64,000 bases of DNA from Trichinella spiralis. Its lineage: Eukaryota; Nematoda; Enoplea; Trichinellida; Trichinellidae. The stretch is taken from the NCBI GenBank assembly GCA_000181795.3, contig CM012954.1:7877945-7941944 (forward strand), written 5' to 3'. Below, in pieces: positions 42,853 through 56,139 of this stretch. How positions within the stretch are numbered: position 1 is the first letter of the stretch; the number at the start of each line of letters is the position of its first letter. The notes beneath the pieces were generated by a model. The model worked only from the letters and a program-made list of their open reading frames with translations. It had not been told where the DNA came from and did no database searches. The translations under genes and the position numbers were made by a program.

Positions 42853-45233
42853 CTATGATTGAGTTTCGGCCATGTCACCTCCGCTGGTCACTTCACCAAA
42901 TATTTGCAGCACGTCCATTTTCAAAATGAACGGCAGCACGTTTTCAATTTGCAAATTTCCAATCAAGCCAGAAAAGAACAGCTCGACAATGATCTGCTTG
43001 CTAAACGACCGCAGTGTCGGCAACAGAAGCAGCAAGTCGGTGTAGCGGCTGTCGACGGTCTGCTGGTGCAGCTCCTTGCATGCCTGACTTTGCAAATTGA
43101 CCAAATGCCGCACGTTGCAAGTGTTGGCCGAATCTGGAACAAAACAACACTAAAATTCCCACACAAGCACATCATTTTGGCTTTTTTTTTACCAGTAGCA
43201 GCAAAGGCGATCAATTTCAAATAACCGTATTCAGTATCGGTCAGTTTGAGATCTTCGGTTCGACGCAACAACGCCTGCAAGCAGCTGATCTGCTCTTGGA
43301 TTTCTTCGTATTTTTCCAACTTGAGCAGACCAAGAAGCGTGGAAGTGTGCAAATGGGTGGTCATCGCAGTCAGCATGCTGTTCAAGCAGAACTGCGACGC
43401 GCACTGCATCAAGCCCAACAAGAACACTTCACACCAACGTTGTTTCAAAATCACCTCTTGCAAAGAATCTGGTCTGAAAATGAAAATGCGTAAATTTTTA
43501 AAAATAAATCTGCCAGAGCATTGGGTTTCTTTACTGTAAATCCAACGACGTGACACTTTTCAACCAGTGAACGCTGAGAAACAGCAGTCGACTGGCAGTC
43601 TCGCAGATGTACTGCATGTTCAAAACGGACGGTAAAGGCAACGGAGCCGGCAGCTCAAATGCAGCCATCTGCGAGTTGAGAAACACAGCCGCCGGCGGCG
43701 GTGGTGGTGAATCAGACCCGCAGCCGTGGTCGACAGCCGCGCTAATATTGTTGCTGTCGACTGGCCGCTTGGTGCCGCCGGTTAGCACCGGCTGATTTGT
43801 GGTCGTCGGGCTGGTGGTCAAATCTCCATCTTCGTCAGGTGATCCTCGACAGGCCAGATCTGCTTCAGAGGTTTCGACGCTTTCGGTTGATTCGTGTCTT
43901 TGCAGATATCGCGGTACGGCTATGCTCAACTGATTCAAATGCGGCAAACCGCTGCAAGAGGGTTGCTGTGCTTGCAATTGTTGCTGCAACTGTTGCAACT
44001 GTTGCTGGTGATCAGCAAAAGGAAATATTTTACCATTCAAAGCTAGGATACCAACCATCAAGCTTCCCTGAAACGCAAATAACAACAATTACTGTCGATT
44101 AAACGAATCATATATAGACAGACAAGAAGAAGAAGAATAAATTTTTACATTAATAGCAGCAGCATCTAGTGATTCTGGATTGTCGACAATGTTGCTCAAC
44201 GGTGATCTTCGCTGAACACTACTACTGTTATTACTGCTACTGCTATTACTGCTACCATTACCATTACCACCACCACCACTACCAGCAGCGACAGCAGCAG
44301 CTGCGGCAGCAGCAGCAGCCGTTGTGAGAGTAGTAGTAGCAGTGAGGAAATTGCTGCTAGTGGTGTCAACTGAACCAAGTTGAACTGCCGACGTAGGCGT
44401 CGTCGGCATTGGGACAACGTCGTCGTCAAAAGCCATCGAAGCTACAAGCGACGATGACGACGACGAGCACAATTCCATCGCACCGGAAGAACCGTTGGCA
44501 ATGATCGGCTTGCGTTCAGCTTGAACAGCTGGAAAAATAAACAACAAATAATTACCATAAATATGATATTAGCAACGTTAGCATATATAAATCAACATCG
44601 AGCATGCGCAAGAGAACAAACAATTCATTCCCACTGCTAGTGCACAAAGACTAACTAACTACTCTGACTGCACCGCACTGTCGTCTTACACTCACTGCGC
44701 ATGCCCATCGCCAGACATTTTTTCAACCGGCAATATTGGCATCGATTACGATGGAACTTGGTCACCGGACAATCGCGACTTCCACGACAAACGTATCCAA
44801 TTTTCTGAAACAAAATAACAATGACGATGATGAAATAAAAACGGATTATTCATCTCATCACCTTACGAATGGAGCGTTTGAAAAAGCCTTTACAACCTTC
44901 GCAGCTTGTGGCACCGTAATGACGACCGGAAGCTTTGTCACCGCATACGACGCACAATTCAGCGTTGTTGGTATCGCGGAGATGGCTCATGAAACGCACC
45001 GGTTGGCAGGTTAACTTTTGGCAAGGATTTAAATTTTGCAAATTGTAATGTTGAAACACCGGCGTCGCGCCCAGCACGAACGGCTCAAACGACGTTGCGG
45101 CCATCGTAGGAGGAGTTGCTGCGGTCGTGGTCTTGTCGTTATTGTTGTTCTTATATTGACCACTGGTGCTGCTAGTGCAGCAATTTTCGCCGCTTTCTTT
45201 CTTCGTCTAAACAACATGAATAAAAATATGAAT

Positions 45234-45264
<31 letters not shown>

Positions 45265-48200
45265 AGAACACAACAACTCCAACCACACACCGTTGTTGGT
45301 CGACTAAACGAGAATGGGAATAATAACGCAAATTGATTGTTGCAGACGAGAAGAGTTTTGAGCAAGAAAATTCGCGCCGCCTTTGTTCTATTAACCTGAA
45401 TAATCGTTCGAGTAGAAAAATGCTCAGCCCAACTGCACAGTAACTGAAAAACTAGCCGCCAAGCTAGACAACCAACTAACTGACCAACTAACTAACTAAC
45501 TAACTATTTAAATCAACCAATCCAACTGATCGACCAATCACCAGTTTCAATTAAAATTTGACAACAAGTATATCTAATACATAAAAGCGTCCATAGGAAA
45601 CAAACCAATAACAACAACAACACTTATTATTATTATTATTATTATAACTTGCACGGAAAAACTGTATTATACATCAACTGTAAAGTTGTACTGTAGTATA
45701 TTTTTTTACAATATATTTTTCTCTTTAAACAGTGTAAAAATAGAAAAATTAGCCTCAAATCCAACACCAATAATAATTTCATTGCCAAACTGGTGTTATG
45801 ACAAAATGTCGAATTATCCCATAAATAATCTTATGCATACTATAGAACAGACAAAATACACACAGGCATGGGACAATTTACGTGATCAACAACAAGAATT
45901 GATGAAGCAAAAAGTAAATAAAACCCGACCAAAAATTATCAAAGCCAGACACTGCTAGGACACAACATTGCGGGAGACTTGGGGCAGCGGCAGTTTTCCA
46001 ATATAGCCGTAATGTGGAAAACCGGTAAAATAATAATTGGACTACAACCACCATCATCAATGCATGTCCTCGTCGTTGTCACTGTCCGGCTTGTTGGAAA
46101 ATCCGGGACAGCTGGACAATAACAAGTGAAAGAGAAATAAATAGGAACAAAATCGAGGTATTTTTTTTAATTGCAAAATTACATTTTCAAAACAATAATA
46201 ATAATAATAATTGTTCACAGCAAGCTACTCGAACAGCTGGAAGAACAATTTAAAAAAAAATCAAAACCAGCGCAACGGCGAACGCATTTTTTTAAACCTG
46301 GACATGCATGCACACACTACGACCTGCGCCTCGGTGGTGCTCAGCATGCATCGCATGCGTACGTACGTACACGTATGTACGTTGCACAGACACATACTAC
46401 GTCAGGTCTAATGACGTAAGATCGAACATTAATAATAATAATAATAATATGAGCAGATCAACAAAAGCGAACCCGGAAATTCAGCTTACCTGACCCCACC
46501 CAACCTGACCCGACCTGACACGACCCGACGTACCACCAACCAACTGCACAGTTATAATGATTTCGATCAAGTGGAATATTTAAATTTACCGTCTGTGCTA
46601 GCAAAATTGCGGTCAGTCAAGCTTGTCACCAAGCAGCACCGATGATAACAAACAAACAAACCAATAGAGCTTTAGATTGATAAAAGAAGAAGAAATGTAT
46701 CATCATCATCATCAACATTATACTATTATTCAACTATGTATGAACAGTGTGACAAGAAATAAAAATTAAAATTAACTTGATCGTTATAATTGACAAATTT
46801 CAGATGACAAAACAAGCTAATCGAACTCTTACATCTCTGCACGACACGAGTGAATTGATCAAAGATAAAAGAAATAATAAGTTGCCTCCTCATTCAACTA
46901 CCGACCCCCCTCCCTTGGCATTTTACCAGTCGACCGAGCAATAGATGAATGGCACCATAACAACAAAGCCGAAGAAGAGAGATTTCAACGCGTTAAGTGT
47001 CTACATATGCATCTACACACACACACACGAGAGCAAGCAGAACAAAGCATGCAACCTGTTGCCAAGAAAATAAACCTTATCGTCGCTATATAGCGTGTGT
47101 GACGCGCTCTATGCAATCAACAGCTGCTGCGGCTGCGGCTGTCAAGTGCAACAAGAAGATGTCGTCTGCCGGTGGTTTCGTTCACTGTTCTCTCTTTCGA
47201 CTGACTTCAGCTAACGAAGAAGCGACATCCAACTAATAGAAGTGTGGGCGTGGCTGTTTGTCACGTCGGTTTGTGCAGCAAAATTTGTCAGTGGAAATCG
47301 AACTTTCTCGACCAAAACCAAAAAAAAACAAGGGAAAAGAGATGGAAAGAAAAGTGAAAAGTGTAAAATAAAGCAAACACAACTGCGTGTCCACGATCGT
47401 TGCTTATTATTATTATAAAAATGAAAACGCCGTGCTTGCTTGCTCGCCAATGACGTGGCGCACAACACAACACGGCCATATGCGACGGCGATAAGCAAGC
47501 GCATTTTCATCTTCAATTCCACACACTGCTTCTTCTTATTCGACACGTTGAAATTTTTAAAATTACACAACAAACAATTCAAGCATTTTCTTCCATCCAA
47601 CAAATAATATAATATATAAAACAACATGCTTTGGCCTGGAGGAAGTAACTCAGGTCGAAGTCATCGTCACTCAACAACTCGACATCTATCAGTCGAGCTA
47701 AAAATTGATGAAAAAGCAAACAATAATAGCCATGATAATAATAACAACAACAAAACAACAACCAATAATAATAATAATAATAATTGGATTAAATCAATAA
47801 TTACGGCATTTTCGAAACAAGACCCACGTTGCCATAGAGCAAAATGAACACAACATTGAAATGAAAATTGCACTGCACATGCAACTGTTGCCATTTTATC
47901 TATCTCACCAAACTGTTGCCAACCAACAAATATAATTAATTTATGAAAAAGAAGATATCATCAGACCAAAAAAAATTAAAAAAAAAAGAATATGGAAACA
48001 TATTCTTATCATCAGCACTAAATTCTATAAAAATCTAGACCATAGAGCGTTCGAAGATAAAATAAAATAGCAAAAAAAGAAACGTCAGTGTGTGAAGTAA
48101 AAAACAAACAACAGAACATTCTCTACTACTAAAGTCACCAGAGCAAAGCGTTGTATACAATATGTACATATAATTGTTGTTTGGTTTTGCAGAAATATCA

Positions 48201-50163
48201 CACCACTGTGGAGGCACCTTTGTTTTGCCCATCCACAGTAAACATCAACAGAGCAGGCGATAATTAACGAATGAATGAATGGACTGGCCATCAAGAGCAG
48301 AACGGTGCGTAGAAAATTGTACAAGCGGCAACGTTAAGCGAGTTGTGAATTCACTTTGTCAACAACGGTTGATCGCGTCCATCATTTGAATGAAATCGTC
48401 TAACAAGCAAATGTTCTTTCTACAACCATCAACAACAACAACAACAGTAAAAATCTGTTTCTATCTTCATTTAAATGGAAAACACAAACTGCATTGATAC
48501 AGTAACAGATCGACAGAACAGACAGACGAAAAACTATTGGAATATCATCAATCAAACGAACAACAAGCATATTGCACAAGGTAGAATGGAAAAATTTTGC
48601 TCGACAAACAAGTGATCTTCAACAAATCCAAAATCAGCGAATGAATAAATAAAAAAAATTAATACTGTTTATTCAATTTTTCATCTTTACCATTCAAATT
48701 AACCTTAAGCATACGTGAAATAAGCAGATGTGATCGTCGTCTCACAGATGTTTATCCGTAACAACAACAACAACAAAATAAATACTTCTGCCCTTGAAAA
48801 CAAGCTCACAGTACACTAATAATAATAATAATACCACACTCACCAAAACCAACTCTGAACGTAAACTCTTCGGGAAAATTATAATTAAAAAAATCAATAC
48901 TATACTTACAGTATTTCACAGATTGATTTATAAAAAAGAAAAGAAAAGAGAGAAGTCAAAGAAAAGTTCAAAATCTACCCATCAGTACTAAAGAGTGTTT
49001 AAAAAAATTGTAAACTATTCCATTGTATAATATACGAGTGTAGGATTTAAAAGAAAAAAAAGTGTTATATTCTTTTATAATTTTGATAATATCAGTTTTT
49101 TTGATAAAAATTTCAAAAATGTTCGAAATTTGCATACAATACAAGAATACTGTAAGTAAATAAAATGAAGTTGGAAAAGAGAAAAAAAATTTACAGTAAA
49201 ACGTGTGTGGTGGAGATTGGGAGGAAAATTTCGAACAGCACGTCACAGTCAGCCAGCTGTCATTCGATCATTCAAACACAACAACATCTACGTGACGTGG
49301 AACAGAGCTAGTCAATCACACACACACACACACACACACACCGCCTTCAGTCAGTCACAAAGCAAAGGAGCGAACTAGGAACTAGGCTAAGCTAACCCAA
49401 CCATTCATCTGATCTAGCCAGCTTTCAATAATGATATATCCATATTAGAGATAGTAACAGTAAAATGTACAAACCGACCGACCGACTGAGACAACGGACG
49501 ACAAAATTGTAAAACAAAAAAAAACAAGTAACAATGGATTCGATTTCTATTAATTGGAATAATAAAATAGAGTAGTGGTGGATTCGAAAAAAGTTGAAAT
49601 AAATATACAGATGAATTTTGTATTTTGCATATAAAATATAAACTTACTTCGACGACAGCTTTGCGGCTTTTTCTTGGCGTTCGACCGGCGGTCGATGAAT
49701 GTTCAATAATAGTTTTGCCAGAATTCAGCGCAGCAGTAGGGCTAGTAGCAATGAGAATATCATCAGCAGCGGTGGTGGCGTCATCGTCGTCGTCGTCGTC
49801 GACGGCAGCAGCAGCAGCAGCATCAGAAATAGCAGTATTCGTATTAGTATTAGTATTAGTATTAGTAGCAGCAATAGCAGTAGTAGTAGTAGTAGTAGTA
49901 GAAGTAGTATTGTTGGTCGTCGAAGTCGTTGATGATGACGATTGTGACGTCGTCAATTGGTGCTGCAGTTGCAGTTGCGACGGAGGTTGAGGTTGAAGCT
50001 GAAGCTCAGACTGCTGCTGCTTTTGTTTCTGCTTCTGCTGACGTGGATTATTATTATTATTACTATTATGTTGATGATTATGATGAGAATAGTTGTGGTG
50101 ACGATGATGATGATGATGATGATGGTGATCGTTGTTGTTGTTGTTGTTGTCGTCGTTTGTCAT
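42853..50163 (-). CDS. NR2C: NR2C-type nuclear receptor (TR2/TR4-like; C. elegans nhr-41 group)
   Basis: A ligand-regulated type of transcription factor expected to bind AGGTCA direct repeats as a dimer. Certain exons: 45104-44862, 44804-44696, 44528-44149, 44067-43535, 43473-43193 and 43133-42853 (608 residues from the ATG at 45104). The DNA-binding domain spans residues 51-117 with [15 protein letters not shown]-box CEGCKG, CRGSRDC and [13 protein letters not shown]. The linker keeps AERKPI, as in TR2/TR4. The ligand-binding domain holds [26 protein letters not shown] and [15 protein letters not shown], matching TR4. The 45104 exon stays open back to an acceptor at 45207 (phase 0, exon then 45206-44862). 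A further exon at 50163-49648 (172 residues, ATG, donor GAA|GTAAGT, phase 0) fits it, giving about 814 residues. That exon is full of Asn, His, Gln, Thr and Asp runs and ends [11 protein letters not shown]. An acceptor CTTTTCAG lies 24 nt before its ATG. Confidence 0.93.
45207..49647 (-). other. Candidate long 5' intron of the NR2C gene
   Basis: If the N-terminal exon at 49648-50163 is joined to 45206, this is its 4.4-kb intron. It holds AAC, AAT and TAAC repeats and a few CpG-richer patches. One patch at 47090-47300 and another at 47440-47480 (GCCAATGACGTGGCGC, a CCAAT box next to ACGTGG) look like promoter sequence and could start a shorter receptor isoform. A minus-strand frame at 46111-46057 follows CTTGTTATTGTCCAG, reads [17 protein letters not shown] and stops. 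It resembles an alternative terminal exon, but needs a phase-2 partner that was not found. Confidence 0.4.
46490..46543 (-). promoter_or_regulatory. Cluster of nuclear-receptor half-sites or 54-nt cassette exon
   Basis: The plus strand carries TGACCC at 46491 and 46506 and TGACAC at 46516. These are near-copies of the receptor half-site TGACCT in direct orientation, the last pair spaced by 4 bp. The same 54 nt on the minus strand lie between an acceptor (CTGTGCAG) and a strong donor (CAG|GTAAGC), are open in phase 0 and would insert 18 Gly/Val-rich residues between NR2C exons without a frameshift. Regulatory element, cassette exon or both are possible. Confidence 0.35.
49780..49905. repeat. 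Compound triplet and hexamer repeats inside the NR2C N-terminal exon
   Basis: CGT, GCA, ATTAGT and AGT units in tandem encode Asp, Ala, Thr-Asn and Thr runs on the minus strand. The reading frame is open through all of them. Confidence 0.8.
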
Positions 50164-53100
50164 CGAGAAGAGGATTTAAAAAAACTGAAAAGTTGGATAA
50201 AAGTCGAAGGTTATAAAAGCAAGCAACTAGCCAGCTAACCAGCCAGTCAGCAACGTTAAAAACGTGCGCTAACAACCGTCACAACAACAACAACAACAAC
50301 AACAGCTAATTATTTATCTTTTTTCCAACAAACGTGCCACAATTCTTATTCTGATTGCATACAACAGCAACGACTAGACAGCAAACTGGCAAGGAAATAA
50401 GACGGGATGGACGGATAGACGGTTGGATGGATGGATGGATGACGTCGTGCACATACGCAACACAACCAAACGGACGCGCCTGTCGCTGTTTGCTAGCAGC
50501 TTCGTTTGAAAAACGAAAAAACGCGCAAAACTTTTTTTGCTCTGCTTTTTCAAGTCGGTTAAAAAAGCTCCTCCAATCTATGAAAATTTCAAAAATAGTC
50601 AAGTATTAAAGTAGCAGCAGTAATAGTAGTAGTAGTTGTTGTTGTTGGCTGTTGATTGCATACATAGCTGAGCTAGTTCAAAGCTTAACTAACCACCAAT
50701 GAGCAAACTTTCTTTCTCTCATTTGTTCAAGTTAACTAACTAGATGACAGCATTGAAAAAGCTCTAGATTTATATAACACGTCCTCTATCAAACCGCAAC
50801 CGATAAATATACAGATGATATAAAATTCGAAAAATTGTAATTTTCAAAATTTACCTCTCAAAATATGCAAATTCCAATGATGGATGATGGAAAAAATGGA
50901 ACAAAAGATCTATTTGCCGTTACAGAAGATGATGATGCATCGGTGATGTTGGGATGTTGGGATGGTGGCTATTAACAACAACGTTGCCACCGATGATAAA
51001 ACGAATTGGCGGCCGCCGTTTCAGCTCGGCCGTTGTTATTGTTAGCCGCCGGTGAACTCATCGCTGTTGACACAGCAACCTCAGCCGGTCGACCTTTTGT
51101 CGATTGGAAAACAACAAGACTAGATCAATAGCCCAAATGGCAGTTCACCAGTCCAACAGGGGCGGGGTCACACGCACAGCACAAGTTCCAATCTATTTTC
51201 AAAATAATAATAATATTTAATAATTATAATTTTTTTTAAAAAATATGCTACTTTTTTTTCTTCAACAATTTCAATAATAACAAAAATATCAATATACGTT
51301 TTACAAAGTAACATACCTGAGATTAAATGTATACTATACTGACGTGAGCTTTATGATGAAGCGGTAAACAAGAGGTCCAAAATTATTTATATACAACGCT
51401 GTCACACACAGACAGACAGATAGACAGACAGCTGCAATTGCTTCTTAGACAACGGACAATTGACCAACCAGGTCGCCGACAACTGTTCACTACTCACCGC
51501 TGGCAACGTAAAGCTCCAATTCCACAAAGCTTTTCCTGCCGCCGTTCACGCAACACAAACGTAATAATCGCTTTTCCAACACTCAACCAGAAAGAGATGC
51601 TGAGCGAGAATGCAGAAAGTTGGAAAATCACTGGTTCTTGAAAAAAAAAATATATATTTCTTTTCACTTTCTTTCTTCTTCTACTACTAATACTACTACT
51701 GTATATGTTCTTTCTTCTTTCTCCTTTTTCTTCTTCTTATTCAAACAGCATTCACAAATATTAACAATCTCTGAAAATGAAAAATATAATTTACATATGG
51801 AATAAAAAACAAGATATTTCAAAATGTCTCCACATTGAAAAGAAAACAAATAAAATATTCATTTATACATAAATGATAATAATGTTAACAATTAAAATGT
51901 TCTGAAAATGTCTTTGTCTGTGAAAAATGAAAAGTTCCATTTATTTATAGGACAACAACTTTTAAAATCGGTCAATTTTCCAACTCTTATTCAATTACAT
52001 TACAAGTGAATATTTTTTTAATATACATATATGCATATAGTATTATTCTGCAACTTTTCAACCAACCAAAGCTGCACTAACAACCAACACTAACTAATTC
52101 AACTATGTCTCTCTATAAATGAAGAGAGAAAGAATGGATCGATCGTTCTCGTACATGCCCATTTTGCAGAACAAGAGAAGCAGCATTGCCTGCACATAAA
52201 ACTACATGCAATCCATATAGATATATATATTGAAATTATATCTCACTTGTGAACTCTATATACCAACCTCCCCCCGCCCTCTTCAACTTTTCTTCTTAAA
52301 CTTCTTGTTGTATTCATATGCGAACCGGTTGAAAAGCTGTCACCAGGACAAAAATCAAGCCAATACAGCTGCAACTCATTCACAACCTGATTTTTATTGT
52401 TGTTACGCAACCAAAGCAACGACAATAAAAATCACTTCTCGCTTCAAAAATAAAAAACAACGTTTCAATTCATATATTCTTTTTCCACCACCACCAAGTG
52501 CCCCACCCTCATCCCAAAAATTAAAAAAAATATTCATGTTCAACCAACCAACTATCCGCATTAGAGATAAAAAAAAACGTCGAATCCTCTTTTTTCCCCC
52601 CACCTCTACAGTAAGTGAAACAATTTTATTAATAAAATCGATCTTTGCTCGTTTTCGCCACCGGCATCATCTCACTCGCATTTCAACTTTCCCTTTTCGA
52701 TATCAAATATCAGCTATTTATTTTTAGCAATGCAAAAAAAACATACTACCGATGAAAAATAATCTTTTCCAATAACAAACAAAAAAGATGATAAATAATA
52801 TTAGAATAAAAATAAAATATGATAATTATTGTCAGAATTCATCGTTCAATGTTTCAGATGATCATCGTCGGTCATAGCATTGGTATATTGGTCATTTTGA
52901 TTGTTTACAATTTACGATTGGTTGGAGCAAATTGACAAAGTCGGCTAACCACTGACTGACCTGGAATATTATTTGCGCTTTGGCATAGATGAATTATTAA
53001 AAATACAACCGAGACGGGAAATAAACAAACAAACAATACTACTTACTAATTATTACATCGACGGAAATGGAACTTCCTAGTTTTTATAATTATAAAGTCA

Positions 53101-53764
53101 TTTAACAAAATATTAGTCCCAATTATCAAACCGGACAATTCACAAAGTTCACGATAAAAATAGAATTATTATTATTTTTTTTCTTCCACATCAATTATCA
53201 ATTTTTAATATGTCAAATTTAATTCATTCAAACATAAATCATCGCAATAAAGACATTTTTTTTCTGGAAACAAAATACGTTGAAGAAATAAAATAAAAAA
53301 AGAAAATATATTTCAAAAAAAAAATTATTTTTATATTTATGTTGTTTGATTCAGAAGAGAAATTTAAAATTTTGATCCATTTCTTGTATAGTCGATTTAC
53401 CGAGTTCAGTAGAATGGTCGAAAATGATATTCGTCATCCATAGCCAAATTAAAAAGCATATCATATTAATTGAAGAGAAATGTTTCAGGGCAAAGTTTGT
53501 TGTTGTTGTTGTTTATTGAATTTAAATTTTAAATTTGAAAAAAAAATTATTTTTAAACCATCCAAACAAATTGCAATGGAGTAGAAATAAAATCGTTCAA
53601 ATAGGAGAAGTATTATTAGAAGAAAATTATTCAAAAATATTCAACAATAATTGAATGCGGATCATTTCCATCAGCAGCAGTTGGTCGAAATTGTTGACCG
53701 ATCGACCACCTGCTGTTGACGGAAAACGGTCGACGTCACTGCACGTCAACATTCAAAGCACAAA
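50164..53764. other. Upstream region of NR2C, no firm gene
   Basis: Mostly AT-rich. A CpG-rich patch at about 50440-50530 lies just upstream of the candidate NR2C first exon. A stronger one at 51000-51170 contains GCGGCCGCCG and a GC box running into a receptor half-site (GGGGCGGGGTCA at 51159-51170). Within it a minus-strand ATG opens 29 codons (MSSPAANNNNGRAE...). These are plausible promoter or 5'-leader sequences of the receptor gene. The longer open frames near 52230-52730 are low-complexity and were not accepted. Confidence 0.4.
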
Positions 53765-53968
53765 ATGGAGGAAAAGACCAAGGACAGACAGCCCCCAAGC
53801 CTGGAGGCTTACAATGCACACCACGTATGCACCACCGCAGACGCGCGACAAGCCTTGACCTACCTGATGGAACAAAAGCTGAAAATATACAACAATGTCT
53901 GCCAACTGCTGGACGACAACCAATCACTGACAGTGGGGAAAAGGGGAGTTTGGATTTCAAATTTTTGA
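53765..53968 (+). CDS. Small unassigned ORF or first exon, 67 codons
   Basis: A plus-strand ATG in good context (CACAAAATGG) opens 67 codons in an island of higher G+C. The peptide has a protein-like, probably helical stretch (ARQALTYLMEQKLKIYNNV) and ends ISNF before TGA. It could be a short gene, or a first exon using a weak donor at CTGACA|GTGGGG. On the opposite strand the same island contains a strong donor, CATCAG|GTAGGT (exon end at 53864), so it may instead be a non-coding first exon of NR2C. No family was recognised. Confidence 0.25.
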   Translation: MEEKTKDRQPPSLEAYNAHHVCTTADARQALTYLMEQKLKIYNNVCQLLDDNQSLTVGKRGVWISNF

Positions 53969-56139
53969 AAATTATATAAAATTAATTGATAAATTATTTA
54001 TCATTTATCGAAAAAAAACAAACAAATAAACAACAATTAATCAATAAGAAACGGTAATGTGGTCGATCGGTCGGTCAGTGGAAAAATTGAACAATTGAAA
54101 TGCGAAAAATTTTCTATAATTTGACAAATCCCATCTGTTGAAGTTTGAGATGTAAAAAAGAAAAACAAGTCAACGAAACCCACCAACACCGACACAAACA
54201 CGGATGAAAATAAACAAAAAGTATTGTACATGAATAAAATATGCAAATTTTTCACTTTTGATAAACAAAAATCAATTCACGTTCAACTAGTCGACAATAC
54301 TGAGAACAAGCATAAAAGAAAAAAACAAGAAAAAAAAAAGGGTAAAGAAGACGACGAAAAATTTATCATCAGAACACCAACAATTCACCACGCGAATGTG
54401 GTCCAAATTTTTAAAATAGAACTTCCAACAACAAATACCGCGAGGAATTATTTACTACAAAGCACAGTAGAATTTGAAAAAAAAATGTCCATCTATTTAT
54501 TATTTAACCCTATTTTGATCGATCTCTACTGACCGCAAAAAATGTCTCCAGTTATACATTTTTTTTTCGTTCACAATTTTCAAAATAATAACAATTGGAA
54601 AATATTATTATTTGAAAAAAAATAATAAAAAAAAATTTTTTTCTGGAATAACAAACGTGACTCATTCGTTATCTGCGGTGGAGATCGAGACAGTTGTGTT
54701 TGTTCGAAATGCTGGAAAAGAATAGAAAGGAACAAGTTTCTGCTGCGGCTTTTGCCCCACCACCACCACCACCACCAGTCCCGTTTAACCTCTTTTTGCA
54801 ATGGGGAAGCGGGAATTTGAAAAAGAAAAAGAAATTTTTTTTTTGAATTTCAACCTTCACCATGAACAAACAAGAAAAATTCCAATATATCCAACAGAGT
54901 TGCTAGTAGAAAAAACAACAGCAGAAAAAAAAAGAAAAAAACTGTTGCTTGTGACCTGACATTTTTCCCCTCAAAAATAGTGAAAATGTGAAAAAAAAAA
55001 AATTTTTTTTATCAAATAAAATTCACCACAACTGTGACCTTTGGCCGTTCTGGATCATTTATTTTTTGTGTAAAGAGAACAACATTTGTTCGTCAAGAGA
55101 CATTTAATTTAAAAAAAAATGTCACGGACACACAATTGCCAACCGATCAACCGACCGACCGACCGACCGACCGATCGATCGATCGGATTGGCTGTGTGAA
55201 AATTCAAAATTAACCTTCCAACAACTTTCAAAGATCTTTTTCATCTACGTCAAATGATATCAGTATTACTGTAATAATTGATTTTGCCTTCAAATGGACA
55301 AAATGAGTACTACAAAATTGAAAAAAACCATGCTAGAGAATGTTTGTTGTTGGATTAAATTTAAATGTGAAGAAAGTTTGAATTCAACTTTTTTATCTGT
55401 TTCAAACATCAAATACAACTAACTGTATGTGTAACTATGTGTAAATAAAAATAAACTCTCATTCCCGTTGATGAACAAGTGTACAATTTAAACAAATAAA
55501 TAAAAAAAAACTCTGCTTACCTGAAAATTTCGACTGTTGTTGTTGTTGTTGTTGTTTAGAAGAAGAAAAATGAAATAGATGTAAAATCGTAACAACGTTG
55601 AGCAGAATGAATAAAACTGTTCCACTCCATATCCATCGATCGCGGTAGTTGAAAGGATTTAATTTTAATAATCAACGTGCGAAATGATCACAACTCCGGC
55701 CGGGAAATTTTCTTCCAAATAGCGCCAGAAAGCTTTCGAAGCAGACGAAAATTTATGAAGCTGGTTGGCGAACGAACAACATGGAAGAAGAGGAAATGGG
55801 TCGTGACAGTTGAATTTTTATTGTCTACGCAACCAGATTAACCAGCCCGTTGAACTCTGACCACCCGGATCATGCCGCTGTCCTGCCATTTTGTCTGCTT
55901 TGGACGTGGTCGACGACGAAACTTTTTTCCCTTATTCGAACCAAATAGTTCATCACTTGTTCACAACTGTTCCCATTTGAAAACCTCTATTATTATTATT
56001 ATTTTCTAATGTTTGCAATAGACAACGAAATGATTCACACACATCCCACCAGGTCGACCATTCATCCACCGTACAACCGTCAGTGTATAAAAAATTTGTT
56101 TCATATTCCAACTTTCCATACAACACTTGTCGTGTCAGC
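53969..56139. other. Intergenic, no firm gene
   Basis: AT-rich with A and T runs. At about 55150-55186 there is an ACCG run that turns into ATCG. A CpG-richer patch at 55680-55920 contains a minus-strand ATG (ACAAAATGGC) opening 23 codons (MAGQRHDPGGQSS...) followed at once by AATAAA. It may be a promoter or short first exon. Nothing was identified with confidence. Confidence 0.45.

Noticed and set aside
45686-45958. 90-codon plus-strand frame
   Set aside because: Starts in very AT-rich sequence, has no recognisable domain and lies antisense in the NR2C intron; left unannotated.
49625-50238. Several plus-strand frames of 77-121 codons
   Set aside because: They are reverse readings of the triplet repeats in the NR2C N-terminal exon; composition is pure low complexity.
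52230-52727. 165-codon plus-strand frame
   Set aside because: AT-rich, Pro/Ser/Lys low complexity with no splice logic or homology.
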